A stretch of 64,000 nucleotides of DNA from Curtobacterium sp. MCBA15_008 (GTDB lineage Bacteria; Actinomycetota; Actinomycetes; Actinomycetales; Microbacteriaceae), in assembly GCF_001865065.1 (NCBI RefSeq), contig NZ_MJGN01000056.1, positions 17,424-81,423 on the forward strand. The letters are read 5' to 3'. This document shows positions 24,454 through 32,668 of this stretch, piece after piece (position 1 is the first letter of the stretch; every line of letters starts with the position of its first letter). The position numbers and the translations under genes were made by a program. The notes under the pieces were generated by a model, which made no database searches, was not told the DNA's origin, and was given only the letters and a program-made list of their open reading frames with translations.

Positions 24454-25296
24454 ATGCACGTCTTCCTCACCGGTGCGTCCGGGTACATCGGTTCCTCCGT
24501 CCTCCGCGCGCTCGTCGCCCACGACCACGAGGTCACCGCGCTCGTCCGCTCCGACCAGAAGGCGCAGGCCGTCCGTGACGCCGGCGGCCGAGCGCTGGTC
24601 GGTGACGTCACCGACACCGACGTCGTCCGACGGCTCGCGCACGAGGCCGACGCGGTCGTGCACACGGCGTCCGCGCAGGACGTCGACCCGGACTTCACCG
24701 CGACCGTGCTCGAGGCGCTGCACGGCACCCCGAAGCCCTTCGTGCACACGGGTGGGATCTTCACGTTCGGGGACTCGACGGACATCTCGGAGCAGTCCCC
24801 GGCGTCGCCGCCCGCGATGACGTCGTGGCGTGGCGCGAACGAGGCCGCCGTCCGTGCGAGCGACGTCCGCACCACGATCGTCGCCCCGGGCATCGTCTAC
24901 GGCCGCGGCGCCGGCATCCCGGCGATGTTCGTCGGGGACGGCGAGCACGAGGTCCGCTTGGTGGGCGACGGCTCCCAGCGCTGGTCGACCGTGCACGTCG
25001 ACGACCTCGGCGAGCTGTACGTGCTCGCCCTCCACCGTGGTGAGCAGGACGGCTACGTCCTCGCGGCGACCGGGGACAACCCGACGGTGCGCGAGATCGC
25101 CGAGGCGGGCGCACACGGATCGCCGGTCGTCGCCGAGAGCGTCGACGCCAGCCGAGAGCGTCTCGGCGCGGTGTACGCGGACGCGCTCCTCATGCACCAG
25201 GAAGCCTCCGGCGCGCACGCACGCGCCGCCTTCGGCTGGAGCCCGACCCGGCCGTCGCTGCTCGAGGACCTGGCGGACGGATCGTACGTCCGCTGA
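24454..25296 (+). CDS. NAD(P)-dependent epimerase/dehydratase family protein (extended SDR)
   Basis: A 280-residue Rossmann protein. TGASGYIGSSVLRALVAHDHEV (residues 6 onward) is the TGxxGxxG dinucleotide site. DVTDTDVVRRLAHEADAVVHTAS and FVHTGGIFTFGDSTDI follow the extended-SDR plan, although the usual YxxxK is not obvious, as in the atypical group of this family. VHVDDLGELYVLAL is the substrate-domain hinge. The ATG at 24454 places the Rossmann strand at the N-terminus. The role is unknown; candidates are a sugar-nucleotide, dihydroflavonol-like or quinone reductase. Confidence 0.85.
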   Translation: MHVFLTGASGYIGSSVLRALVAHDHEVTALVRSDQKAQAVRDAGGRALVGDVTDTDVVRRLAHEADAVVHTASAQDVDPDFTATVLEALHGTPKPFVHTGGIFTFGDSTDISEQSPASPPAMTSWRGANEAAVRASDVRTTIVAPGIVYGRGAGIPAMFVGDGEHEVRLVGDGSQRWSTVHVDDLGELYVLALHRGEQDGYVLAATGDNPTVREIAEAGAHGSPVVAESVDASRERLGAVYADALLMHQEASGAHARAAFGWSPTRPSLLEDLADGSYVR

Positions 25297-25338
25297 CGCG
25301 ACCGCCTGAGGGCGACTGCCTGATGGCGACCGCCTGAC
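25296..25338 (+). repeat. Short tandem repeat
   Basis: Three copies of a 14-bp unit of the form GGCGACCGCCTGA with small changes, directly after the epimerase-like gene and before the terminator hairpin. Confidence 0.7.
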
Positions 25339-25382
25339 GGCCTGGAGGCGCGGTCCGAGCTGGCACCGCGCCTCCAGGCCGT
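25337..25382. terminator. CTGGAGGCGCG-family terminator hairpin
   Basis: Perfect 18-bp arms ACGGCCTGGAGGCGCGGT and ACCGCGCCTCCAGGCCGT with a 10-nt loop, between convergent genes. It is a member of the repeated hairpin family also present at 30388 and 57324. Confidence 0.85.
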
Positions 25383-25418
25383 CGAGCGATCACGTCGCGG
25401 ACGTGCGCCGACCGTCCG

Positions 25419-25880
25419 TCAGTCGAACGAGTTGGTCATCGCGTGGGCTGCGCGGTCGAGGTAGGCCCAGAGCTCGGCCTCGTCGAGGGGCGCGAGATCG
25501 AGTGACTCGACGGCTTCGCGCATGTGGTGCAGCCAGCGTTCGCGTGCTTCCGGCGTGACGCGGAACGGCATGTGCCGCATCCGGAGTCGCGGGTGCCCGC
25601 GCTCCTCGCTGTAGGTGCCAGGGCCGCCCCAGTACTGCTGCAAGAAGGCGGAGAGGCGCCAGATCGCGCCCTCGAGGTCGTCTGCCGGGTACATCGGCCA
25701 GATGACGTCGTCCTGCTGGACGCCCTCGTAGAAGCGACGGACCAGCCGGTCGAACGTGGGCGCGCCGCCGATGCGGTCGAACAGGGACCCGGTCGCGGAG
25801 GCGCCGTGTTCGCCGACCCGGAGCGTGATCGGCTGCGCCGGGACGCCGGGCGTGCCGATCGGGGGAGTGGAGTCGGTCAT
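25419..25880 (-). CDS. glbO: Group II truncated haemoglobin (GlbO type)
   Basis: A 153-residue 2-on-2 globin. SLFDRIGGAPTFDRLVRRFYEGVQQD is the N-terminal helix region, YPADDLEGAIWRLSAFLQQYWGGPGTYSEERGHPRLRMRHMPF contains the group II WGGPxxYxxxRGHPxLRMRH signature with proximal His, and the final DLAPLDEAELWAYLDRAAHAMTNS helix is conserved. It likely binds O2/NO or acts in peroxide or NO defence. It overlaps the stop of the upstream MscS-type gene (ATGA) and so is co-translated with it. The N-terminal 25 residues are a variable extension. Confidence 0.96.
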   Translation of the reverse strand: MTDSTPPIGTPGVPAQPITLRVGEHGASATGSLFDRIGGAPTFDRLVRRFYEGVQQDDVIWPMYPADDLEGAIWRLSAFLQQYWGGPGTYSEERGHPRLRMRHMPFRVTPEARERWLHHMREAVESLDLAPLDEAELWAYLDRAAHAMTNSFD

Positions 25881-26953
25881 CGGGGGTCCTTCCCGCCGTC
25901 GGGGTCATCGGTGTGGATCGGCTGACCGAGGACGTTGCGCTTGGTGCGCCGGGGCTTCGTCGGCGCGGGGGTCGGCTGCGTCCGCACCGTGCGGAGGCCG
26001 TTGATCGACGTCGCGTTCTCCCAGCCCGCCGGCATGATCATCGCCATCGCGGGCAGGGTCACGCCGAGCTCGTCCACCGCGCGCTTCAGGCGGATGCGGA
26101 GTTCGCGGCCGACGACGTCGAGCTCGGAGGCGCGGGTCTTCACGACGAGGCGGAACACCATGCCGGCGTCGGAGACGGACTGCAGGCCCCAGATCTCGGG
26201 CTTCTCGACGATGCGCTGCCGCCAGCGGGGCTCCTGCGACATCGCCACCGCGGCCTTGAGCAGGGCGTCCTGCACGGCGTCGATGTCGGTGTCGTAGGGG
26301 ACCGTGATGTCGACGAGCACGCGCGACCAGCCCTGTGACAGGTTGCCGACGCGCAGGATCTGCCCGTTCGGCACGAACCAGAGGATGCCGTTCACGTCGC
26401 GGATCTGCATGACGCGGAGGCCGACGTTCTCGACGACGCCGGTGGCCTGCCCGGTGTCGACGACGTCGCCGACGCCGGCCTGGTCCTCGAGGATCATGAA
26501 GACGCCGGACAGCAGGTCCTTCACGATGCTCTGCGCCCCGACGGCGAGTCCGGCCGCGATCAGTGACGCGCCGCCGACGATGCCGACTGCCGCGTTCGGG
26601 AGCACCTGCGGGATGATCACCGCGAGCGCGACGATCACGACCGCCACCGTCGCGAGGTTCTCGAGCACGCTGCCGAGCGTCCGGGTGCGCTGGACCACGC
26701 GTGCGGTCTGGATCGGCGACGCGATGAGCGCCTGCGTGTCCTCCGCGCCCTGCCGCTTCTTGACGCCGTTCACGACGCGGTCGACGACGCCCTTGATCGA
26801 GCGCCGCAGGAGGATGCGCAGCACGATCGCCGCGAGGATCGTGATGACGATCGTGATCGGCACGTGCCAGGTGTCGACGAACTCACCGAACGTCTGCGTG
26901 ACGGCCTGGGCGGCGTCGGTCGGGGTCGGGGACGGGGTTGCAGCCAAGATCAT
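25877..26953 (-). CDS. Mechanosensitive ion channel, MscS family
   Basis: A 358-residue membrane channel. N-terminal helices (PITIVITILAAIVLRILLR; LATVAVVIVALAVIIPQVL) precede the pore-lining GGASLIAAGLAVGAQSIVKDLLSGVFMILEDQAGVGDVV, the MscS TM3/beta-domain signature. The cytosolic domain has NVGLRVMQIRDVNGILWFVPNGQI. It opens under membrane tension to release osmolytes. The C-terminus is a basic, proline-rich tail. It is translationally coupled to the globin gene downstream. TAGCAT lies 10 nt before the ATG, so the 5' leader is very short. Confidence 0.94.
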   Translation of the reverse strand: MILAATPSPTPTDAAQAVTQTFGEFVDTWHVPITIVITILAAIVLRILLRRSIKGVVDRVVNGVKKRQGAEDTQALIASPIQTARVVQRTRTLGSVLENLATVAVVIVALAVIIPQVLPNAAVGIVGGASLIAAGLAVGAQSIVKDLLSGVFMILEDQAGVGDVVDTGQATGVVENVGLRVMQIRDVNGILWFVPNGQILRVGNLSQGWSRVLVDITVPYDTDIDAVQDALLKAAVAMSQEPRWRQRIVEKPEIWGLQSVSDAGMVFRLVVKTRASELDVVGRELRIRLKRAVDELGVTLPAMAMIMPAGWENATSINGLRTVRTQPTPAPTKPRRTKRNVLGQPIHTDDPDGGKDPR

Positions 26954-26972
26954 GATCCGAACGATGCTAGAG

Positions 26973-27014
26973 GGCGGGGCCTCGGCGTCCCTGCAGGAAC
27001 GCCAAGACCCCGCC
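26973..27014 (-). terminator. Hairpin downstream of pepN
   Basis: An inverted repeat GGCGGGGCCTCGGCGT / ACGCCAAGACCCCGCC with 14 of 16 positions paired, immediately downstream of the pepN stop and upstream of the MscS gene start. Confidence 0.7.
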
Positions 27015-27030
27015 GACGGTCACCCGAGGC

Positions 27031-29610
27031 TCAGGCGTCGGCCGCCTGCACCCGAAGGGCACGTTCGGTGCCGGCCAGGCTCTCGGTCACGATGCGACGC
27101 AGCGCCGGGGTCTCCGGGTGCGCCTCGAGCCACGCCGTCGCCGCGTCGCGGAGCTCGGCCGACGCGAGCGGCGCCGGGTAGAGGCCCGTGACGATGGTGT
27201 CGGCCATGTGGTAGCTGCGCTCGGCCCAGATGCGGGTGAGCACCTCGAAGTACCTCGGGACGAGGCCCTCGAGCACGACGGGGCTGTTCACGTGCTGGTA
27301 CCCGACCGTGGTCTGGCGGACGATCGCGTTCGGCAGGTCCGACGAGTCGACGAGCGACGAGAAGGCGGCGAGCTTGCCCTCCGCCGTCGGGATCGTCGCA
27401 CGGGCACGCGCTGCCGCCTGCTCGCCCGACGCCGTCTTGTCGGCGGCGAGTTCGGCGTCGACCTCGGCGTCGCCGGCAGCCCCCGCGAGGACGAGGCCCT
27501 CGAGCAGCTCCCAGCGCAGGTCGGTGTCGATCTCGAGCCCGTTCAGGGTCACCGAGCCGTCGCGGAGCCCGGCGAGCGTGGCGACGTGCTCGGGCGTCGA
27601 GGCGATCTGCGCGAAGAACTTCACGAACTGGAACTGCGCGTCCGAACCGGCCTCGGCCGAGGACGCGAGCTGCCAGAGCGTCTCGCCCACGGTACGGACG
27701 GCGGCGTCGGACTTCGCCGGTGCCACGTAGTTCCGTGCCGTCAGCAGCAGCTGCGACAGCGTCGTGCGGATCGTCGTCGACTCGGTCTCGGTCGCGATGT
27801 TGCCGAGCACCAGTCGGACGTAGTCGCTGGCCGGCGACTCGGCGTCGCGGGTGGCGTCCCACATCGCGCCCCAGACGATGGAGCGGGCGAGCGGGTTCGC
27901 GATCGAGGCGAGGTGCTCGATCGCGGTGCGCCGCGAGTGCTCGTCGAGGCGGATCTTGGCGTACGCCAGGTCGTCGTCGTTGAGGAGCACGAGGTCGCCT
28001 CGGTGCACGCCGACGAGCTCGGGCACGTCGGTGCGGGCGCCGTCGACGTCGATCTCGACACGGTGCGTGCGCTCGAGCTTGCCGCCCGAGGACGCGGTGT
28101 CGGCGCCGAACGGTGCCTCGGCGTCGGTCGTGAAGCCGTACACCCCGATCGCCAGCCGGTGTGGGCGCAGCGTCGGGTAGTCGGACGGGGCTTCCTGCAG
28201 GACGGCGAACGACGTGATCACGCCGGACTCGTCGACCTCGATCTCGGGGCGGAGCGTGTTCACGCCCGCCGTCTCGAGCCACAGCTTCGACCAGTCGGAG
28301 AGGTCACGGCCGCTCGTCGCCTCGAGCTCGACCAGCAGGTCGCGGAGCTCGGTGTTCGAGTGGTGGTGCTTCTTGAAGTACGCGGAGACCCCGGCGAAGA
28401 ACGCGTCGATGCCGACCCACGCGACGAGCTGCTTGAGGACCGAACCGCCCTTCGCGTAAGTGATGCCGTCGAAGTTGACCTGCACGTCCTCGAGGTCGTT
28501 GATCGTCGCGACGATCGGGTGCGTCGAGGGGAGCTGGTCCTGGCGGTAGGCCCAGGACTTCTCCATCGCCTGGAACGTGGTCCACGCCTCGGTCCACTCG
28601 GTGGCCTCGGCCGTGGCGATCGTCGACGCCCACTCGGCGAACGACTCGTTGAGCCACAGGTCGTTCCACCACTTCATGGTGACGAGGTCGCCGAACCACA
28701 TGTGCGCGAGCTCGTGCAGGATCGTGACGACCCGGCGCTCCTTGATGGCGTCGGTGACCTTCGAGCGGAAGACGTAGGTCTCCGTGAAGGTGACCGCGCC
28801 CGCGTTCTCCATCGCGCCGGCGTTGAACTCCGGCACGAACAGCTGGTCGTACTTCTCGAACGGGTACGCGACGTCGAACTTCTCCTCGTAGTAGGCGAAG
28901 CCCTTCTTCGTGATGTCGAAGACGTACTCGGGGTCGAGGTACTCGGCGAGCGACTTGCGCGCGAACACCCCGAGCGGGATGGTGCGGCCGTCGCGGCTGG
29001 TCAGCTCGTCGCGGACGACCTCGTACGGGCCGGCGACCAGGGCCGTGATGTAGCTGGAGATCTTCGCGGTCGGGGTGAACGACCACGTGGCGACGTCGCC
29101 GTCGACGTGCGGCTCCGGCGTGGGGGAGTTCGAGACGACCTGCCACCGCGACGGCGCCGTCACGGTGAAGGTGAACTCGGCCTTGAGGTCGGGCTGCTCG
29201 AACACGGCGAACATGCGACGCGAGTCGGGGACCTCGAACTGGGAGTACAGGTACACCTCATCGTCGACCGGGTCGACGAAGCGGTGCAGGCCCTCGCCCG
29301 TGTTCGTGTACAGCGCGTCCGCGACGACGACGAGCTCGTTCTGCTCCTGCAGGTCGTCGAGCTGGATGCGGACGCCGTCGTTCACCGACGCGACGTCGAG
29401 CGCCGTGCCGTTCAGCGTGATCGAGTGCACGGTCTTCGTGATCGCGTCAATGAAGGTCGAGGCACCGGGCGTCGCGGTGAAGCGCACACGGGTGGTGCTG
29501 CCGAAGGTCTCGGCGCCGCGGGTCAGGTCGAGCTCGACGTCGTACGTCTGCAGGTCGACGATCGCGGCACGTTCCTGGGCTTCGATTCGGGTGAGGTTCT
29601 CTCCGGGCAC
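27031..29610 (-). CDS. pepN: Aminopeptidase N (M1 family)
   Basis: A cytosolic zinc aminopeptidase of 859 residues, the normal actinobacterial PepN size. The substrate motif GAMEN (PEFNAGAMENAGAVTFTE) and the zinc motif HELAHMWFGDLVTMKWW with the downstream NESFAE glutamate lie around residues 265-325. The C-terminal ERAP1-like helical domain follows to the end. The GTG at 29610 is chosen because it begins PGENLTRIEAQERA, where PepN normally starts, with GGAG five bases upstream. The reading frame runs on upstream over two other genes, but that is antisense read-through. It trims N-terminal residues from peptides. Confidence 0.96.
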   Translation of the reverse strand: MPGENLTRIEAQERAAIVDLQTYDVELDLTRGAETFGSTTRVRFTATPGASTFIDAITKTVHSITLNGTALDVASVNDGVRIQLDDLQEQNELVVVADALYTNTGEGLHRFVDPVDDEVYLYSQFEVPDSRRMFAVFEQPDLKAEFTFTVTAPSRWQVVSNSPTPEPHVDGDVATWSFTPTAKISSYITALVAGPYEVVRDELTSRDGRTIPLGVFARKSLAEYLDPEYVFDITKKGFAYYEEKFDVAYPFEKYDQLFVPEFNAGAMENAGAVTFTETYVFRSKVTDAIKERRVVTILHELAHMWFGDLVTMKWWNDLWLNESFAEWASTIATAEATEWTEAWTTFQAMEKSWAYRQDQLPSTHPIVATINDLEDVQVNFDGITYAKGGSVLKQLVAWVGIDAFFAGVSAYFKKHHHSNTELRDLLVELEATSGRDLSDWSKLWLETAGVNTLRPEIEVDESGVITSFAVLQEAPSDYPTLRPHRLAIGVYGFTTDAEAPFGADTASSGGKLERTHRVEIDVDGARTDVPELVGVHRGDLVLLNDDDLAYAKIRLDEHSRRTAIEHLASIANPLARSIVWGAMWDATRDAESPASDYVRLVLGNIATETESTTIRTTLSQLLLTARNYVAPAKSDAAVRTVGETLWQLASSAEAGSDAQFQFVKFFAQIASTPEHVATLAGLRDGSVTLNGLEIDTDLRWELLEGLVLAGAAGDAEVDAELAADKTASGEQAAARARATIPTAEGKLAAFSSLVDSSDLPNAIVRQTTVGYQHVNSPVVLEGLVPRYFEVLTRIWAERSYHMADTIVTGLYPAPLASAELRDAATAWLEAHPETPALRRIVTESLAGTERALRVQAADA

Positions 29611-29730
29611 GGACGCTCCATCTTCGCTGGGGACACGGACGATCGATGTCCGCGTGGGGGAGTCCCGGCACGGCGTCGTGCACCGGCGGGACGATGCGAC
29701 CAGCCTAGCGACGAGGCGTAGGGTCGCAGC

Positions 29731-30375
29731 GTGACGGACACGACTGTGGACAAGACGACCGACGAGCGCACCGCTGTGGAGTTCTGGTTCGACCCGAACT
29801 GCCCCTGGGCCTGGATGACGAGCCGCTGGGTCGGTGAGGTCGCGCAGCACCGCGACCTCGACGTCACGTGGAAGGTGATGAGCCTCTTCGTCCTCAACGA
29901 GGACCAGGACGTCCCCGCCGACTACAAGGAGCGCCTGCACGCGGGCCAGGTCTACCCGCGGATCGTCACGGCCGCGAGGCTCCGGCTCGGGCAGGACATC
30001 GTCAAGCCGCTCTACGACGCGCTCGGCGAGCACATCCACCACCGCCAGGAGAAGGACCCCGAGCAGGTCGTGCCCGCAGTGCTCCAGGAACTCGGCCTCG
30101 ACGCCGACCTGCTCGAGTACGCCTGGACCGACGAGGTCGACCAGGCGGTGCGAGCCAGCCACGAGGACGGCATCGACCGCGTCGGGCAGGACGTCGGCAC
30201 GCCGGTCATCGCCGTCGAGGGCACCGCCTTCTTCGGCCCGGTCATCTCGCCGGCCCCGAAGGGCCAGGAAGCGCTCGACCTGTGGGACGGCGTCGTCGCC
30301 GTCGCGAAGGTCCCCGCCTTCTTCGAGCTGAAGCGATCCCGCACCGTCGGTCCGATCTTCGACACCACGGACTGA
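29731..30375 (+). CDS. DsbA-family oxidoreductase, mycothiol-dependent (Rv2466c-like)
   Basis: A 214-residue DsbA-fold protein. The active site is DPNCPWAWMTSRW with Cys24 in CPWxW, characteristic of the actinobacterial mycothiol-dependent reductase group that includes mycobacterial Rv2466c. Cis-Pro lies in DVGTPVIAVEGTAFFGPVIS. It has no signal peptide, so it acts in the cytoplasm. The GTG start is 6 nt after TAGGGT (leaderless). It is divergent from pepN and followed by a terminator hairpin. The likely role is protection against disulfide/oxidative stress. Confidence 0.92.
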   Translation: MTDTTVDKTTDERTAVEFWFDPNCPWAWMTSRWVGEVAQHRDLDVTWKVMSLFVLNEDQDVPADYKERLHAGQVYPRIVTAARLRLGQDIVKPLYDALGEHIHHRQEKDPEQVVPAVLQELGLDADLLEYAWTDEVDQAVRASHEDGIDRVGQDVGTPVIAVEGTAFFGPVISPAPKGQEALDLWDGVVAVAKVPAFFELKRSRTVGPIFDTTD

Positions 30376-30387
30376 CGGACTGACGGA

Positions 30388-30423
30388 CTGGAGGCGCGGT
30401 GCGGGCTGGCACCGCGCCTCCAG
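30388..30423. terminator. CTGGAGGCGCG-family terminator hairpin
   Basis: 15-bp perfect arms CTGGAGGCGCGGTGC / GCACCGCGCCTCCAG with a 6-nt loop, 12 bp after the DsbA-like gene. Same family as the hairpins at 25337 and 57324. Confidence 0.88.
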
Positions 30424-30450
30424 GGCCCGCTGTCGCGGTGAGGGATGCGA

Positions 30451-30909
30451 ATGAACGAACTGACCTACTTCGTCCTCGCGGCGACCTACAACGGGACGGG
30501 TGAGAACCTCTGGGGCTGGACCGCGGCCTTCGAGATCGAACGACACCGTCCCCGCGAAGAGACGCGCGAGTGGGTACTCGCCAACCTCCGCCATCTGCTC
30601 ACAGAGGGGCTCGTGTCCGTCGGAACCTACGAACCGGACGGGCGCGGACGAGCCGGCTGGGACGAGTGGCAGGGCACGCCTGACGAGATCGTCGAACGAG
30701 TCGCTGCGATCTACACCTCGGAGACGGGTGAGGTCGAGGTTCCCTTCTGGGACTGCTACGTCATGGACACGCCGAAGGGCGACGCTCTGTTCGAAGCCGA
30801 GCGCGCCCGACGCATCGCGGCCGGCCTCGATCCCCTCGCGAGGGATGACGGGATCTGGGACGAGGACGGCAACGTCATCGAAGAACGCGGAGACGAGATC
30901 GTTGTCTGA
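30451..30909 (+). CDS. Tandem paralogue A, unknown small protein
   Basis: A 152-residue acidic soluble protein (MNELTYFVLAATYNGTGENL, GLVSVGTYEPDGRGRAGWDEW, FWDCYVMDTPKGDALFEAERARR, then GIWDEDGNVIEERGDEIVV). GAGGG lies 6 nt before this ATG; the ATG six bases upstream is an alternative. The next gene is a paralogue sharing the start and the last about 20 residues. Codons are less G+C-biased than those of the neighbours, which suggests recent acquisition. Small acidic proteins in tandem duplicates are often immunity proteins of polymorphic toxins, but no toxin is adjacent. The family is not recognised. Confidence 0.75.
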   Translation: MNELTYFVLAATYNGTGENLWGWTAAFEIERHRPREETREWVLANLRHLLTEGLVSVGTYEPDGRGRAGWDEWQGTPDEIVERVAAIYTSETGEVEVPFWDCYVMDTPKGDALFEAERARRIAAGLDPLARDDGIWDEDGNVIEERGDEIVV

Positions 30910-30941
30910 CGCCTGGCTTGAGTACCCACGGAGGGACGCCG

Positions 30942-31397
30942 TTGAACGAGCTGACGTACCAACTCCTCGCTGACGTGTCCGATGAGGTCGATTCGGATCT
31001 GTACGGGTGGCACATCGGCATCGCCGCGAGGACACACGAAGCGGAGGAGATCGTGCAGGGCCGAGTCCTCGACTACCTGCGCGACCTGCTCCGGGCGAAC
31101 TTGGTCGGTCTCGGGTCGATCGAAGCCGACGCCGAGGGCAGGGGCGTGTGGTCGAACTGGCGAGGTGACGTCCCTGAACTCGTGGAACGGGCAGCGGCGC
31201 GGTACGGGCGCTCCGACACGGTGTGGAACCTCCTGGTGACCGGAACGCCACACGGGGTGGCCGTGTTCGAGGCGGAGGAAGCGCGGCGAGAGGCCGCGGG
31301 GCAAGATCCCTGGGCACATGTCGACGACCGCTTCGGAGGGATCTGGGACGAAGACGGCAACGTCATCGAAGAACACGGAGACGAGATCGTTGTCTGA
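30942..31397 (+). CDS. Tandem paralogue B, unknown small protein
   Basis: A 151-residue paralogue of the preceding protein. The TTG start at 30942 is chosen because it begins NELTYQLLADVS, aligning exactly with MNELTY of paralogue A, and GGAGGG lies 6 nt upstream. Shared blocks are the GLVSVG/NLVGLGSIE region, W-x-W before the DE(I/L)VER helix, TP(K/H)G-x-A-(L/V)FEAE, and the near-identical C-terminus GIWDEDGNVIEEHGDEIVV. The DNA at the two gene ends (about 30 bp) is almost identical. The next gene starts within the last codons (TTGTCTGA). Confidence 0.75.
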   Translation: MNELTYQLLADVSDEVDSDLYGWHIGIAARTHEAEEIVQGRVLDYLRDLLRANLVGLGSIEADAEGRGVWSNWRGDVPELVERAAARYGRSDTVWNLLVTGTPHGVAVFEAEEARREAAGQDPWAHVDDRFGGIWDEDGNVIEEHGDEIVV

Positions 31398-31998
31398 CGC
31401 CGGCCTCGAGCACGTCCCGTTCCCTGCCGAAGAGGTCCGCGCGATGCCGGACGGCTCGATCGTCGCGATGCGGGAACCGCTCCCCGGGCGCGAGTCGTAC
31501 ATCGACGTCATCCCGCCCGTTGATGCCGGGGACCCCCGGGTCCAGCGACGCAGAGTCAGGCACGATGACGGCCTTGCACCGAGCGCCGAACCAGCGCCGC
31601 GGACACCCGACGAGCAGCTGCTCCTCGACCTGACGGAGTTCAACCGGAACGGGTGCGCGACCGACCTCCGCGCGCTGCACCGCATGGTGCGCACCGACCA
31701 CGAACCCGACGCCACCCGCGCCCGGGCGATGGCGCTGCGGGCCGTCGAGATCGGCCTCCGCCGGGGTCTCCTGACGAGCGGGGTGTTCGTCCGGGCAGGT
31801 TCGGAGCTCGCGTTCGTCGCACCCGAGCCGAGCGCCGCGGACCGGATCGCGACCGTTCGGGAACGCTACGTCGTCGCTCCCGACGCCGGAGAGCCCGACG
31901 GAGACCTGGCGAACTCCGTCTGGCTGATGAACACGGCGGACGGGGAGCGGTACGCGCGGACGCACAGTGCCGATCCGGCGATGCCCGGCGACGACTGA
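31390..31998 (+). CDS. Unknown protein following the tandem paralogues
   Basis: A soluble protein of about 202 residues. The TTG at 31390 overlaps the stop of paralogue B. It begins SDAGLEHVPFPAEEVRAMPDG, then runs through a linker into a helical region (LDLTEFNRNGCATDLRALHRMV, ARAMALRAVEIGLRRGLLTSG) and ends SVWLMNTADGERYARTHSADP. An internal ATG (MPDGSIVAM) is an alternative start. A decayed copy of its first codons (TTGTCTGACGCC) also sits after paralogue A, indicating that the duplication unit carried its 5' end. Function unknown; it probably belongs to the same module. Confidence 0.65.
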   Translation: MSDAGLEHVPFPAEEVRAMPDGSIVAMREPLPGRESYIDVIPPVDAGDPRVQRRRVRHDDGLAPSAEPAPRTPDEQLLLDLTEFNRNGCATDLRALHRMVRTDHEPDATRARAMALRAVEIGLRRGLLTSGVFVRAGSELAFVAPEPSAADRIATVRERYVVAPDAGEPDGDLANSVWLMNTADGERYARTHSADPAMPGDD

Positions 31999-32015
31999 GT
32001 GCGCCCGCGACGCGC

Positions 32016-32077
32016 CGCACAACCGAAGTACGTCCGAACCACGGAAGAGCGCAGTTCGCGCGCACTTCGGTTGTGCG
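32016..32077. repeat. Palindromic element, CGCACAACCGAAGT family
   Basis: 14-bp perfect arms CGCACAACCGAAGT / ACTTCGGTTGTGCG around a 34-nt centre. A second member with longer arms is at 61850-61912. It could serve as terminator for the preceding operon. Confidence 0.75.
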
Positions 32078-32095
32078 AAGCGCACGTGGCGGGAC

Positions 32096-32150
32096 GCCGC
32101 CGCAGCCGCAGCCGCAGCCGCGGCAGCGGCAGCGGCCGCAGCAGCCGCGT
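32096..32150. repeat. Simple GCC-GCA repeat
   Basis: A short run of imperfect GCCGCA/GCGGCA hexamers next to the stop of the GNAT gene. The 151-bp gap holds only this run and the palindrome. Confidence 0.7.
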
Positions 32151-32668
32151 CACGCCAGCGGCAGCCGCATGAGCGTCAGGTCGAGCCACCGGTCGAACTT
32201 CCTGCCGACCTCGGGCACGACCGCCACGGTGGTGAACCCGAGGCGCTCGTGCAGGGCGATCGACCCCGTGTTGGTACTGCAGATGCCGGCCATCATCACG
32301 TGCCGCCCCTCGGCGGTGGCACGCGCGACCAGCTCGGTCATCAGCGTCGTCGCGATGCCCCGACCGCGGAACGCTTCGACGACGTAGACGCTGTGCTCGA
32401 CGGTCAGCCGGTAGCCCTGGTGCGGCCGCCACTGCGAGTACGTGGCGTAGCCGGCGACCTGCCCGTCGACCTCGGCGACGATCACCGGGTACCCGTCCGC
32501 CTGGCGCTCGGCGAGCCACGCGTCGAAGTACGAGCGGGGGTGCGGCACCTCCTGCCAGATGGCGGTGGAGTGCAGGACGGCGTCGACGTGCAGGGCGTGC
32601 ACGACGTCGAGGTCGGCCGGGGTGCAGTCGCGGATCACGACCCCGTCCGTCGCATATGCTGTCGTCAT
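32150..32668 (-). CDS. GNAT N-acetyltransferase (phosphinothricin acetyltransferase-like)
   Basis: A 172-residue GCN5-related acetyltransferase. VVIRDCTPADLDVVHALHVDAVLHSTAIWQ at the N-terminus, EHSVYVVEAFRGRGIATTLM (acetyl-CoA pyrophosphate loop RGRGIA) and SIALHERLGFTTVAVVPEVGRKF match the Pat/Bar-type subgroup that acetylates phosphinothricin or methionine sulfoximine-like amines. The start codon overlaps, base for base, the start of the divergent XRE regulator. A TACGAT 7 nt before the ATG implies a leaderless mRNA. The natural substrate is unknown. Confidence 0.9.
   Translation of the reverse strand: MTTAYATDGVVIRDCTPADLDVVHALHVDAVLHSTAIWQEVPHPRSYFDAWLAERQADGYPVIVAEVDGQVAGYATYSQWRPHQGYRLTVEHSVYVVEAFRGRGIATTLMTELVARATAEGRHVMMAGICSTNTGSIALHERLGFTTVAVVPEVGRKFDRWLDLTLMRLPLA

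Noticed and set aside
29611..31317. Open frame running upstream of pepN to give a 1428-residue protein
   Set aside because: It is antisense to three well-supported plus-strand genes, and the PepN domain starts at 29610 with a ribosome site. High-GC DNA gives many such empty frames.
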